Assembly: GCA_965230755.1 (NCBI GenBank)
Contig: CBDDLT010000016.1
Location: forward strand, 248,001-312,000
From: DATFJT01 sp965230755
GTDB taxonomy: Bacteria > Bacteroidota > Bacteroidia > Chitinophagales > Saprospiraceae
Length of the DNA stretch: 64,000 nt
Reading direction: 5' to 3'
Shown here in pieces: positions 15,880 to 25,977 of this stretch (within the stretch, counting starts at the first letter, position 1; the number at the start of each line of letters is the position of its first letter). The position numbers were made by a program, and so were the translations under genes. The notes below the pieces were generated by a model. That model ran no database searches, was not told the origin of the DNA, and saw only the letters and a program-made list of their open reading frames with translations.

Positions 15880-16299
15880 ATGTTTAAGCATATTATATTA
15901 AGCCTATTGTTGACTATAGTATCTGTTTCACTCTTCGCACAAAGAGGGGAAAGAGTTAGAGAAAAAGTCCAAAATTTGAGGATCGCCTTTTACACACAAG
16001 AACTTGAATTTAGTCCGGAGGAGTCCAGTGTATTTTGGCCTCTATTCAATCAGTATCAAACCGAAAAAAGAGAGATTTTAAAGCAATTGAAATCTACGGC
16101 AAGTACTACTTCTGATGAAGAAGCCGAACAAATTCTTCAGCAACACATGGGACTAAAAGAAAAGGAATTAGAACTTTATCGCGATTTTATCAATGACTTA
16201 AGACAGCACATTTCACCCACTAAGATTTTGAAAATTAGCGAAACAGAAACGGAATTCAAGCGGTATTTGCTTCAGTTGAGAAGACAGAATCGAAGATAA
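15880..16299 (+). CDS. Exported helical protein, Spy/CpxP-like
   Basis: This 139-residue protein has a signal peptide ending SLFAQ. The mature part is helical and charged: KVQNLRIAFYTQELEFSPEESSVFWPLFNQYQ, a heptad-like region and a basic C-terminus. The F.P.E...FWP.F..Y pattern is common in Bacteroidota proteins encoded after ECF sigma/anti-sigma pairs and is distantly like Spy/CpxP. It may sense misfolded protein or metal in the periplasm. It lies 7 bases after the membrane-protein gene. Confidence 0.6.
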   Translation: MFKHIILSLLLTIVSVSLFAQRGERVREKVQNLRIAFYTQELEFSPEESSVFWPLFNQYQTEKREILKQLKSTASTTSDEEAEQILQQHMGLKEKELELYRDFINDLRQHISPTKILKISETETEFKRYLLQLRRQNRR

Positions 16300-16402
16300 T
16301 TCTACTACATGACACCGCTATGTTCTGAAATGGACAAATAGTTTGTTTAGGTCTCTGCGCTTATTGTAGAATTAAGCATAACTTTGACGCTTAATTATTT
16401 TG

Positions 16403-17317
16403 ATGTCAAAGTTACTCCTTGCCCACATGGCTCTCTTAGCCGTGGGTATCATATACGGGCTCAACTACTCTATCGCCAAGTTGGTCTTGGATGACGGATA
16501 CATTCAGCCCTCAGGCTTCATTCTATTTCGTGTTCTTTTTGGCATTTTATTCTTTACGATTTTGCTCAAGAGAAAGGCTTTTTCCTTTCCATTCACTAAA
16601 AAAGAATATATAAGATTAATCTTTTGCGGAATTTTTGGTGTGGCGACCAATCAGCTTCTTTTCTTCAAGGGGCTTCAACTAACCACCCCGATCAATGCCT
16701 CTCTGATTATGACCAATACTCCCATTCTAGTGCTACTGTTTGGCCTCATAGGGGGCAGTGAACGCTTTGGATGGAATAAAATCTGGGGAGTGACTTTGGG
16801 TGCCATTGGGGCGACAGCTTTGATTTCCAATGGCTTTAATTTTAATTCGTTCTCTTCACTTAGTCTTGGCGACTTGTTTGTCTTGATCAACGCCAGTTCT
16901 TATGCTATTTACCTTCATATCGTTAAAAAACTGCTGATCAAGTATCCCTCTTTGGAGGTCATCCGAACCGTTTTTATCATGGGTCTATTTTTTGTATTCC
17001 CCTTCGGTTTTGGTGAGGCGATGGAAGTTGAGTGGAGTACATTTCCCCCGAGTATAATCTTGGCCTTTATTTATGTTCTGGTTTTCACAACTGGTTTGAC
17101 CTATTGGTTGAATGCACATTCTCTAAGCATTCTATCTCCTAGCATAGTAGGAACATATATTTACGTTCAACCTTTGATAGCAGCTATAGCAGGGTATTTT
17201 TTCCGTCAAAATGATATCAAAATGCTCCATATTTTAGCTGGACTATTGATCTTTACTGGGGTATTTGTAATTTCTTTTCCTCACTGGAAGAGAAAGAAGA
17301 TCAGTAGCGTCGAATAA
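16403..17317 (+). CDS. EamA/DMT-family transporter
   Basis: About 304 residues with ten predicted TM helices in two EamA halves (about 5-140 and 150-295). The first half has GIIYGLNYSIAK and the second YVQPLIAAIAGYF, a signature position for these permeases. The ATG at 16403 is preferred over a TTG directly before it. Such proteins move amino acids or other small metabolites across the inner membrane; the substrate cannot be told. It appears monocistronic. Confidence 0.9.
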   Translation: MSKLLLAHMALLAVGIIYGLNYSIAKLVLDDGYIQPSGFILFRVLFGILFFTILLKRKAFSFPFTKKEYIRLIFCGIFGVATNQLLFFKGLQLTTPINASLIMTNTPILVLLFGLIGGSERFGWNKIWGVTLGAIGATALISNGFNFNSFSSLSLGDLFVLINASSYAIYLHIVKKLLIKYPSLEVIRTVFIMGLFFVFPFGFGEAMEVEWSTFPPSIILAFIYVLVFTTGLTYWLNAHSLSILSPSIVGTYIYVQPLIAAIAGYFFRQNDIKMLHILAGLLIFTGVFVISFPHWKRKKISSVE

Positions 17318-17481
17318 ACCATTTCCATTCTAATTAACTTACTTATTTAGGCTAATTATCCCCCCATTCTAGTAGTCCGCCAGAGAAAAAAACTTAGTTT
17401 TTAATAAATATATTTTTTACATAAAATATTCCTCTCACTTGAGCCTTATTTCATGCGTATTTCCTTAAGAAAAGCAGCCTA

Positions 17482-17658
17482 TTACATATTAATATCAGGA
17501 ATAAAAATATCTGATTTGCAATTACTTAAAGGAAGCCTGACATCCATAAATTTCTGCTCTTCAAAAAAATACAAATAATCAATATTCGCTATATGACCTA
17601 GTTCAAACAAGATGTGGATAAAATCATTAGCTAAAAGGTGCTCGTGGCGATTTTTAAT
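17482..17658 (-). other. Possible small gene remnant in the gap before the TPR gene
   Basis: The gap 17318-17703 has no complete gene. On the minus strand 58 codons are open to a TAA, with protein-like composition (HEHLLANDFIHILFELGHI, DYLYFFEEQKFMDVRLPL). There is no upstream ATG and a stop lies just before. It might be the 3' remnant of a lost gene or chance. I do not recognize the sequence. Confidence 0.25.
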
Positions 17659-17703
17659 CTATATATTTGACCATGATTTTCGTTTATAGATTTGAAACTC
17701 AGA

Positions 17704-19092
17704 ATGAATCTTGAATCCAATAAGAATCGCAGAAAAATTTCGGAAACTGTTTCGCTCTATGAAACCAGTCTAAGAAATGGTGCTAGCACTTACTTCTGTG
17801 AACATGATTTCATCGATATTATAGCCCACTATGAGGAATCAGATAGAGTAGAAGACGCTCTATTGGCTATTGATATTGCATTGGAGTTTCATACATTTTC
17901 CATTGACTTTTATATCCTAAAGGCCTCATTGCTTTTGGAGCTATTTAAGCCCCTTCAAGCCCTCGAGTGCATTAAGGAAGGAAAGGCTTTGGGTTATGAG
18001 CAAAGTGATTTATACTTGCTCGAAGCGGAGAGCTATATGTTGATCAACGATATGGAGATGGCCATTAAAGCCGTCAACGTTGCTAAGACATTGGAGCAGG
18101 GATACGGATTGACAGAGGTTTTCTTTTGCGAGGCTCTGATATTCGAACACTTTCAATTGTACAATGGATGTTTTGACAGCTTGAAGAAAGCTTTGCTTTG
18201 CGATCCCTTGTATCAACCCGCACTAAATAAGATATGGTGGTGTACGGAAATCACTGAACGCTACGAAGAAAGTTGTGCTATACATCTACAAATTATAGAT
18301 AAAAAGCCATATAATTCTAAGGCTTGGTTTAATCTTGGTCATGCTTATTCTTGCATGGGCGAAAATGAAAAGAGTATTGATGCCTTTGAATATGCCTTCA
18401 TCATCAATCCGAAGTTTGAATTCGCTTATAGAGATTGCGCTGAGATGTATATCAGAGAAGACAAGTATTTCAAAGCACTTCAGTGCTACTCTGAGGTACT
18501 TGAGTTCATTGCACCGGATTCTGATATTTTGTCGAAATGTGCCTACTGTCATACTAGACTAGGTGATTTCAGAAAAGCGAACGACTATTACTTCAAGTCG
18601 ATCGCCTTAAATCCGGATAACGATACAGCACTTTTTGGTTTAGCAGCCAATCTATATCAATTGGGTGAATACAATCAGGCTTCCAGAATGTTGGCCAAGG
18701 CAATTGGTATTGATAGATCAAGAGAAGAATACATGCTTTTGCAAGCAGCAATAGCTGTAGAGAAAAATGAACATGCCCTGGCCATCAGTTCTTTTGAGCG
18801 AGCTATTGAGATGGCTCCCGAAAATGAGTTGTGTTGGATCAAGTTTTTCCTATATCACATGCTCGAGCGAAACTACTCAAAAGCACTTGATTTGATCGAA
18901 GAGGGAGAGTTCTATCATGAAAATGGAGAGTTCACCACAGCTAAAATTGTGGCTCTTTTCTGTTGTGGAAAGAAGAGACAAGCTCAGAATCTACTTTTCA
19001 AATCTTTGGAAGAAGGTACTTTTGATGAAAAAGTCTTTTATAACTACAAACCAGAAGAACTACCGGATTATCTATTGTTGATGACCAATTAA
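17704..19092 (+). CDS. Tetratricopeptide repeat protein
   Basis: About 462 residues made almost entirely of TPR units. Clear ones are KPYNSKAWFNLGHAYSCMG, ALNPDNDTALFGLAANLYQL and IEMAPENELCWIKFFLYHML. There is no signal peptide or TM, so it is cytoplasmic. The ATG at 17704 was preferred to a TTG four codons earlier. TPR proteins are scaffolds; the partner is unknown. Close relatives are common as stand-alone genes in Bacteroidota. Confidence 0.85.
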   Translation: MNLESNKNRRKISETVSLYETSLRNGASTYFCEHDFIDIIAHYEESDRVEDALLAIDIALEFHTFSIDFYILKASLLLELFKPLQALECIKEGKALGYEQSDLYLLEAESYMLINDMEMAIKAVNVAKTLEQGYGLTEVFFCEALIFEHFQLYNGCFDSLKKALLCDPLYQPALNKIWWCTEITERYEESCAIHLQIIDKKPYNSKAWFNLGHAYSCMGENEKSIDAFEYAFIINPKFEFAYRDCAEMYIREDKYFKALQCYSEVLEFIAPDSDILSKCAYCHTRLGDFRKANDYYFKSIALNPDNDTALFGLAANLYQLGEYNQASRMLAKAIGIDRSREEYMLLQAAIAVEKNEHALAISSFERAIEMAPENELCWIKFFLYHMLERNYSKALDLIEEGEFYHENGEFTTAKIVALFCCGKKRQAQNLLFKSLEEGTFDEKVFYNYKPEELPDYLLLMTN

Positions 19093-19135
19093 GAAAAGAA
19101 GACCTCTTTTTTCTCAGATCATTATTTTCCTTATC

Positions 19136-19588
19136 CTAGAGTTGATTTAAGTAATTGATGACGCAGGTCATTTTTAGAAGTGTCACCATTGATAATTCTT
19201 TGCTTGAGATAATATTTTCAGGATCCTTTTCATCACTATCCAGTCCATCTTCTAAAAAGGCAAATAATTCTTTTTCAGAACATCCTGCGTACAAAATGTC
19301 AATAGCCTTGTCATCCGATTGCTCAATCCCTTCCCAAAGAGCATTTTCAGCATCTTCAAGATCAGTGTCCACCACTTCAATATCAAGCGTCCCTAATCTT
19401 TTGTCAAAAAGATAAACGATCAATGACCAAAGAAAAAAGATATAATCTCTTTCTTCGACAGTGTACTTAATACTATCATCTAAGAAAACATAGTCATACA
19501 GCCTTGAATATTTGCTCAAGAGTTCTTCGGACAGATCGTGGTCCGAAACCCATTCCAGGCCCTTATCTACTTCGGCTTCAGAAAACAT
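19136..19588 (-). CDS. Hypothetical acidic cytoplasmic protein linked to pckA
   Basis: This 150-residue acidic protein has no signal peptide. Sequences such as YTVEERDYIFFLWSLIVYLFD and EKELFAFLEDGLDSDEKDP suggest an all-helical fold. It starts one base after the pckA stop and is surely cotranscribed with it. I do not recognize a family; a role in regulating PEP carboxykinase would be speculation. Confidence 0.7.
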   Translation of the reverse strand: MFSEAEVDKGLEWVSDHDLSEELLSKYSRLYDYVFLDDSIKYTVEERDYIFFLWSLIVYLFDKRLGTLDIEVVDTDLEDAENALWEGIEQSDDKAIDILYAGCSEKELFAFLEDGLDSDEKDPENIISSKELSMVTLLKMTCVINYLNQL

Positions 19589-19589
19589 A

Positions 19590-21200
19590 TTAGTGTTCTA
19601 CGCTTACCCGCGGAGCAGCTTTTAGAATTTCTTCACTTGCCTCAGAAGCAAACTTTTCAAAGTTCTGAACAAATAACTCCGCCAAGTACATGGCCTTCTT
19701 ATCGTATGCTTCTTTATCTTCCCAGGTATTCCTTGGGTTCAGCAAATTATCCGGTACTTTGGCACAACATCCAGGGATATTCAAACCAAAAATATTGTCG
19801 TTGGAATAATCCACTTGGTCCAGAGATCCATCCAAGGCCGCTGAGATCATCGCTCTTGTATAAGGCAACTTCATTCTGGATCCAACACCATACTCTCCTC
19901 CGGTCCATCCCGTATTAACCAACCATATATTTACACCGTGTTCTTTCATTTTCTTCCCTAACATATCCGCATACTTCGTAGGGTGCAGGGGCAAAAATGG
20001 AGCACCGAAACAAGCTGAGAATGTCGCTTGCGGTTCTACTACACCTTCTTCTGTTCCAGCAACTTTCGCTGTATATCCACTGATAAAATGATACATCGCC
20101 TGACCAGGAGTCAATTTACTGATCGGAGGTAAAATTCCAAACGCATCTGCTGTCAGAAAAAAGATATTCTTTGGATGACCACCTTTCGATGGTTGAGCCG
20201 CATTTGGTATATGATAAATTGGGTAAGAAACTCTCGTATTTTGAGTGATGGAAACATCCTCAAAGTCTGGCATTCTGGAGTATTCCTTGTACACAAGATT
20301 CTCCAAAATAGCGCCGTGCTTTATTGCTCCGTAAATTTCGGGTTCGTTTTCAGCGCTGAGATTGATTGTCTTTGCATAACAACCACCTTCAAAATTAAAT
20401 ACTCCATGCTCTGACCATCCGTGCTCATCGTCGCCAATTAATTCTCTACTGGCATCGGCCGATAGCGTCGTCTTGCCTGTTCCACTTAAACCAAAAAAGA
20501 CAGCCACATCACCATCCGCTCCAATGTTGGCACTGCAGTGCATGGACAGCACAGACCTGTTCATAGGAAGCACATAGTTCAATACTGAAAAGATTCCCTT
20601 CTTGATCTCACCGGTATATCCGGTTCCGCCAATAAGAATAGTTTTACGGCTAAAATTGATTACAGCAAAGTTGTCCTGTCGGGTACCATCAACATCAGGA
20701 TCCGCTTTAAATCCAGGAGCACATAGAATGGTCCACTCAGGATCAAACACACTTATCTCCTCTCTGGTAGGTCTGAGAAACATATTGTACCCGAACTGAT
20801 TGCTCCAAGGCAATTCAGTAACCAACCTAATATTCAACCTGTAATTATCGTCCGCGCAGGCATAAGCATCACGCACGAATACATCTCTTTCGGATAGATA
20901 GGTCTTTACTTTTTTCTCCAAGCCCTCATAGTGAGAAGTAGAAATTGGAAGATTGATTTCCCCCCAATCCACGGTGTCCTGAGTCAAGTCATCTTTTACA
21001 ACAAATCGATCTTTAGGTGATCTTCCGGTAAACTTGCCTGTTTTGATCAATAAAGCACCAAAATCTGTCAATTCACCCTCTCCTCTTTTAATAGATTCTT
21101 CAACCAACTGTTCTGCGGAAAGATTCCAAAACTGCTGCGGAGAATTAACTCCGATAGATTCTAATGAAGCATCCGCTCTCTTATGTCCAACAATGACCAT
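19590..21200 (-). CDS. pckA: Phosphoenolpyruvate carboxykinase (ATP)
   Basis: The 536-residue enzyme matches the ATP-dependent family in length and motifs: PEPCK signature GGTGYTGE, P-loop GLSGTGKT at 237-244, and the metal/ATP loop LIGDDEHGW at about 254-262 with Asp257/Asp258. It converts oxaloacetate and ATP to PEP, CO2 and ADP in gluconeogenesis, in the cytoplasm. Its presence suggests growth on amino acids or other gluconeogenic substrates. A small acidic protein gene follows after one base. Confidence 0.98.
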   Translation of the reverse strand: MVIVGHKRADASLESIGVNSPQQFWNLSAEQLVEESIKRGEGELTDFGALLIKTGKFTGRSPKDRFVVKDDLTQDTVDWGEINLPISTSHYEGLEKKVKTYLSERDVFVRDAYACADDNYRLNIRLVTELPWSNQFGYNMFLRPTREEISVFDPEWTILCAPGFKADPDVDGTRQDNFAVINFSRKTILIGGTGYTGEIKKGIFSVLNYVLPMNRSVLSMHCSANIGADGDVAVFFGLSGTGKTTLSADASRELIGDDEHGWSEHGVFNFEGGCYAKTINLSAENEPEIYGAIKHGAILENLVYKEYSRMPDFEDVSITQNTRVSYPIYHIPNAAQPSKGGHPKNIFFLTADAFGILPPISKLTPGQAMYHFISGYTAKVAGTEEGVVEPQATFSACFGAPFLPLHPTKYADMLGKKMKEHGVNIWLVNTGWTGGEYGVGSRMKLPYTRAMISAALDGSLDQVDYSNDNIFGLNIPGCCAKVPDNLLNPRNTWEDKEAYDKKAMYLAELFVQNFEKFASEASEEILKAAPRVSVEH

Positions 21201-21299
21201 AATCTTAGTTTAATAGAAAATATCCGCCAAAGTTACAGAAATAATTAATTCGATAGGTATTAATAATTTTAAGGTCAACGAAACAGTGACGGTTCCATA

Positions 21300-22469
21300 T
21301 TACTTCGGCAATTCAATCGCAAAAACGGTCTGCACTTCTGCCTGTGAAGATTTGACATAAATTTTACCTTGATGATAGTTTTCTATGATTCTTTTCGCCA
21401 AGGAAAGACCTAATCCCCATCCTCTTTTTTTCGTACTGATTCCGGGTTGAAAAATGGATTTGTGCATATTACTAGGTATTCCATGTCCACTGTCCTTGAC
21501 CAAAACCATAAGCTTATTGCTCTGGTCTATCACTTCTAATTCTATTCTGCCCACTCCCTTATCCAAAGCATCCAAAGAATTTCTTATCAAATTCTCCACA
21601 ACCCATGTAAGAAGATGAGCATTGAATTTTATCTCTGCATTCGAATCTCCGACAACCTCAATTTCCACATCTTCGGGTTTTCTTTTCTCGAAGTAATCGG
21701 CGATCTCATCCAGTAATGGTTTAATTCTCTGTTTTTCCAGGACTGGAGTGGAGCCTATTTTTGAAAAGCGGTCTGCGATCAATTCTAACTTGTTTACATC
21801 GGTCTCCATCTCATTTATAACATTCATTCTATCCTCCAAACTCAGCTGATCATCCTTCATAAAGTCCAACCAAGCTATGATTGCAGAAATAGGAGTTCCC
21901 AACTGATGAGCAGTTTCCTTAGCCATTCCCACCCAAACTAACTCCTGCTCAGATTTTCTCGCAGAACTAAACAGCCAATAGCCGATCAAGATAAATGCCG
22001 TGACCAGTAAAACTTGTATTATGGGAAAATAACTAAGCGTTTGCAGCAATGTTGATTCTTTGTAATAGACATACTGAGTGAAATCATCAGTAACAAGAGG
22101 AATTGGATCAGGTCCATTGGTTTTAATGAATTCAAGTTCCTTTTTTAACTCCGGAGTATTCGGATTTTTTGGGTCAATATTGCTAAAATTCTGTGCTATC
22201 AAGATTTCACCATCCTCATCTACCACTAGCGCCGGAATATGAAAATTGGAAGAAGTTACCTCTACATGCAAAGTTGCACTACAATCTGAATCCATTGGCA
22301 TCGCAGCCAATTCCTCAAAGGCGATTACCCATAAACGCACTTTGTTTTGCTCTTCTTTGGTCAATTCTCTGGCGAGATAATTGGTATACAAGGTTGAAAC
22401 TGCAAGTATCAATAATCCTGCAATGGCCAATAGGTATTTCCACCTCGTCTTTTTTTGATAAATATTCAC
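21300..22469 (-). CDS. Membrane sensor histidine kinase (orphan)
   Basis: The 389-residue kinase has a TM helix at about 11-30, a periplasmic sensor region of about 115 residues, and a second TM (about 150-170). A HisKA-type domain follows with phospho-acceptor His188 in KETAHQLGTPIS. A HATPase domain follows with N box ENLIRNSLDAL, DSGHGIP and the WGLGLSLAKRI G2 box. No response regulator gene is adjacent, so its partner lies elsewhere. Confidence 0.92.
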   Translation of the reverse strand: MNIYQKKTRWKYLLAIAGLLILAVSTLYTNYLARELTKEEQNKVRLWVIAFEELAAMPMDSDCSATLHVEVTSSNFHIPALVVDEDGEILIAQNFSNIDPKNPNTPELKKELEFIKTNGPDPIPLVTDDFTQYVYYKESTLLQTLSYFPIIQVLLVTAFILIGYWLFSSARKSEQELVWVGMAKETAHQLGTPISAIIAWLDFMKDDQLSLEDRMNVINEMETDVNKLELIADRFSKIGSTPVLEKQRIKPLLDEIADYFEKRKPEDVEIEVVGDSNAEIKFNAHLLTWVVENLIRNSLDALDKGVGRIELEVIDQSNKLMVLVKDSGHGIPSNMHKSIFQPGISTKKRGWGLGLSLAKRIIENYHQGKIYVKSSQAEVQTVFAIELPK

Positions 22470-22530
22470 TCCGTTATCAATTCATTTTAAAATGCTTCAA
22501 AGCGATCGGTCTATTACAATTGACCTTATT

Positions 22531-24828
22531 TTAATCTTCGTATTTAACTAAACGCACTATTATTGATTTTGATATAGGAGTATGACTTTGATCTGCAAAT
22601 TGATCAATCGGAACAACTGCATTGGCCTCGGGAAAATAGCTGGCCAAGTTCCCCTTTGGTATATCGTAATGAACCAAAATAAACTTCTCCGCTCTTCTAG
22701 TAATACCACCATAGTTACTAACGATACTTACGACATCCCTTTCCTTATAACCCAAGCGTTGGCTATCTTCCGGATGAATGAAAATTACCCTGCGCTCATT
22801 AAATACTCCTCGGTAACGATCATTTAATCCATATATGGTGGTATTGAACTGATCATGTGACCGTATGGTCATCATTAGGAATTGATCGCGGTCAAGTTTA
22901 TATTCGGGAAGAGGGCATACAGAAAACTGAGCTCTTCCTCCTGGCAATTTGCTAAAGTCTCCATCTCGCGCATTATTGGGTAGATAAAAACCTCCGGATT
23001 TTACTCTTTGGTTATAATTGTCGAATCCCGTCACAATTTCAGAGATATCCGATCTTATACGATCGTAATCTTCCGTATAAGAATTCCAATTGATACCCGA
23101 ATTCTGACCAAAAAAACGATGGCCCATTCGAGCGATGATTTCCGGTTCACTCATCAGATTGTCAGAGGCCGGTTTTAGGACACCAGAAGATTCGTGAACT
23201 CGGCCCATACTGTTCTCAACGGTAACTACCCTTCTCTTTCCCGCTTTGATATCCAGTTCTGATCTTCCTAAAGTGGGAAGAATCATAGCCACATCTCCCG
23301 TTACGGTATGGCTTCTGTTTAATTTGGTGCTGATTTGTACGGTAAGTTGACAGTTTTCTAGAGCTTTAGCCGTATACTCTGTATCCGACGCCGCAGAGAG
23401 AAAATTCCCTCCCAGAGCCATGAAGATCTTAGCCTTTCCTTCATACATGGCCTGGATAGAATGAACCGTATCCAAACCTTCTTTTTCCGGAGCCTCGAAT
23501 TGATATTTATCAAATAGTGCTTTTCTCAAGGCTTTAGACGTATGGTGCACAATACCTACCGTTCTATCTCCTTGAACATTGGAATGACCACGAACAGGAC
23601 AGGTTCCCGCTCCTTCCTTTCCAATGCTCCCTTTAAGCAATAAGAGATTGACACACTCCTTAATATTATCTACGCCATTTTTATGTTGAGTAAGACCCAT
23701 CGCCCAGCAAATTATGATCTTTTTTCTAGTAGCGATCAACTCTACTGCGGCATCAATATCAGATTCATTAACTCCGGACATGGACACTAGTTCTTCCAGA
23801 TTCATTCGATCAAGATCATCGATCAAATCCTGATATCCCTGTGTACTTTTCTCAATGAAGTCATGATCAAATACTGCTTCACCGTTTCGTTCACGAATCA
23901 ATAGTTTTTTCATAATGGCCTTGAGTAGACTGATATCCTGATTAATTCGAACCTGCAAAAAGACATCGGTGATCGCTGTTCCGGAACCTACAAAACCATT
24001 GATTTTCTGAGGATTTTTAAAGCGTTTAAGTCCCGCCTCTTCCAAAGGATTAACCGTTATTACTTTTCCTCCATTTTTTTTGCATTCTGCCAGTGCCGTC
24101 AACATCCTGGGGTGATTGGTTCCAGGATTTTGACCGAGTATCATCACCAACTCGGATTTCTCAATGTCCTCAAGGGTTACGGATCCCTTACCAATTCCCA
24201 AAGTTTGACTCAGAGCGACTCCGCTACTCTCGTGACACATGTTGGAACAGTCCGGCATATTATTCGTGCCAAAACGTCTTATGAAAAGTGAGTAAAGAAA
24301 CGCCGCTTCATTACTCGAGCGTCCAGAAGTGTAAAAAACAGCCTCATTGGGATCTGAAAGTGAACCTAAATGGTCAGCTATGGTATCGAATGCTTCATCC
24401 CAACTGATCTTAGAGTAATGATCCTCTCCTTTTCTTCGAATCATAGGATCTACAAGCCTTCCACTCTTTCCCAACTTATAGTCCGACCAGGTCTGCAATT
24501 CTGAAATGCTATACTTTCGGAAGAAAGCTTCATCTACCCGTTTCATCGTTGCCTCTTCTGCCAATGCTTTGGCTCCATTCTCACAGTATTCTCCTAATAC
24601 CGATCGCTTATCATCCGGATCTGGCCAGGCACATCCCGGACAATCGAAGCCCTTCTTCTGGTTCATAGCAAAAAGTGCCTTGAATGCATCCCCTGGATTC
24701 ATTTCATTAAAGATGTGCTTCATTGCCACTTTTACCGCCAATGGTCCTGCAGCATAATCAGCCGGCTTCTTGATTTCGAGTCCTGTGAGATCCAAATTGG
24801 TCAAAGTTGCCTTCGTCTTTTCGCTCAT
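22531..24828 (-). CDS. FdhF/YdeP-family molybdopterin oxidoreductase
   Basis: The 765-residue protein has an N-terminal Cys pair (FDCPGCAWPD) in a stretch typical of YdeP-type FdhF-like proteins. It then has the molybdopterin oxidoreductase fold (SGRSSNEAAFLYSLF, MILGQNPGTNHPRM) and a C-terminal molydopterin-dinucleotide-binding domain (about 640-760). There is no Tat signal, so it is cytoplasmic. YdeP relatives are associated with acid resistance and formate-dehydrogenase-like activity, but the substrate is not established. No fdhD or subunit gene lies nearby. Confidence 0.9.
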   Translation of the reverse strand: MSEKTKATLTNLDLTGLEIKKPADYAAGPLAVKVAMKHIFNEMNPGDAFKALFAMNQKKGFDCPGCAWPDPDDKRSVLGEYCENGAKALAEEATMKRVDEAFFRKYSISELQTWSDYKLGKSGRLVDPMIRRKGEDHYSKISWDEAFDTIADHLGSLSDPNEAVFYTSGRSSNEAAFLYSLFIRRFGTNNMPDCSNMCHESSGVALSQTLGIGKGSVTLEDIEKSELVMILGQNPGTNHPRMLTALAECKKNGGKVITVNPLEEAGLKRFKNPQKINGFVGSGTAITDVFLQVRINQDISLLKAIMKKLLIRERNGEAVFDHDFIEKSTQGYQDLIDDLDRMNLEELVSMSGVNESDIDAAVELIATRKKIIICWAMGLTQHKNGVDNIKECVNLLLLKGSIGKEGAGTCPVRGHSNVQGDRTVGIVHHTSKALRKALFDKYQFEAPEKEGLDTVHSIQAMYEGKAKIFMALGGNFLSAASDTEYTAKALENCQLTVQISTKLNRSHTVTGDVAMILPTLGRSELDIKAGKRRVVTVENSMGRVHESSGVLKPASDNLMSEPEIIARMGHRFFGQNSGINWNSYTEDYDRIRSDISEIVTGFDNYNQRVKSGGFYLPNNARDGDFSKLPGGRAQFSVCPLPEYKLDRDQFLMMTIRSHDQFNTTIYGLNDRYRGVFNERRVIFIHPEDSQRLGYKERDVVSIVSNYGGITRRAEKFILVHYDIPKGNLASYFPEANAVVPIDQFADQSHTPISKSIIVRLVKYED

Positions 24829-24977
24829 TGAAGTTTTTTTTCTAAGTTATCAATTTCACTCGAATTTCTGGTGATGCAGGGTGATTTTGTAAACTGGCTT
24901 AATCGAATCAGATTTCTCCAAAATACAGATCGAACGAATCTCAGAGGTTAAGGCAATAGGTAATTTTCAAACTGGAT

Positions 24978-25940
24978 TCATTCATCCCCCTCAAATCCTA
25001 CAATAGACTGTCTATCTCTGTTGACGATTAATTTGGTTACATCTGGGCGAGAATAATGTCCTGAAGGATCAAAGTTTTGTCTTTCTTCCAATACTCTGTT
25101 GTAGTCAATACTGGCAATGATTAGTTGCTCACTTCCGACCTGTGGTTCGACAATCCAAGCTCCATCAGGACCAGCTATACATGATCCTCCATCGGCTAAT
25201 AATTGTGGGGCGTTTTCCAGAATTTTGTCTATATACGGCGTGTTTTCCGGAAAATCTTCCTTTCTCATAAGACTTGAGGCAGAAACCACAAAGGATCTGG
25301 ATTCTTTGGCAATAAACCTGGTAATGTCTTCAGTATTGTGTTTTGATCCAGGCCAAACAGCTATATGTAAATTCTCCCCTTGACCATATAATGCCGTCCG
25401 ACTCAAAGGCATCCAGTTTTCCCAACAATTCAAACCTCCCACTCTGAATGACTTGAGATCGTGAACCCTAAGTCCATGACCATCACCCGGAGACCAGGTT
25501 AATCGCTCTTCATAGGTCGGCTGAAGCTTCCTATGAACGGACTGGATTCGACCTTGAGCATCAATGTAAACCAAGGAGCAGTACAGACTATGACCTCCTC
25601 TATTTTGAGCGCGTTCTATGATGCCGAGATAAATTGACATGCGAAATTCTTTGGCAAGCGCACATATAGCATCTAACTCTCCAGCTTCAATCTGTATCGA
25701 ATTCCTTGTATAATGGGCATGAATTTCCTTCTGGACTGTAGAGTTAAATTCAGCTCCATTGGTCAATGACAACCAAAAAGGATATCCTGGAAGTAATCCC
25801 TCTCCAAAGACTAGAAGTTCGCATTTCTCTGTATGAGCATCTGAGATATAAGCCAAGATTTTGTCTATGGTTTTTTTCTTGTTCAACCACACAGGCGCAA
25901 TTTGAGCAATCCCAATTTTTAAAACATCATTTTCCATCAT
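24978..25940 (-). CDS. Nitrilase-family carbon-nitrogen hydrolase
   Basis: The 320-residue enzyme has the nitrilase Glu-Lys-Cys triad: Glu47 in FGEGLLPGYP, Lys138 in HRKLQP, and Cys172 in GLNCWENWMPL. The CWENWMPL context and the FLRPTYEERLTW-like loop (QPTYEERLTWSPGDG) are those of true nitrilases, which hydrolyse nitriles to acids and ammonia, rather than amidases. There is no signal peptide. The gene stands between the FdhF-like gene and rmuC with no obvious operon partner. Confidence 0.9.
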   Translation of the reverse strand: MMENDVLKIGIAQIAPVWLNKKKTIDKILAYISDAHTEKCELLVFGEGLLPGYPFWLSLTNGAEFNSTVQKEIHAHYTRNSIQIEAGELDAICALAKEFRMSIYLGIIERAQNRGGHSLYCSLVYIDAQGRIQSVHRKLQPTYEERLTWSPGDGHGLRVHDLKSFRVGGLNCWENWMPLSRTALYGQGENLHIAVWPGSKHNTEDITRFIAKESRSFVVSASSLMRKEDFPENTPYIDKILENAPQLLADGGSCIAGPDGAWIVEPQVGSEQLIIASIDYNRVLEERQNFDPSGHYSRPDVTKLIVNRDRQSIVGFEGDE

Positions 25941-25977
25941 CCCAATCCCCCAATTATTAATTTTTAATTATTCATTC

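Noticed and set aside
19093..19135. Hairpin of AAGA and TCTT runs after the TPR gene
   Set aside because: Purine/pyrimidine low-complexity pairing without a stable GC stem; not called as a terminator.
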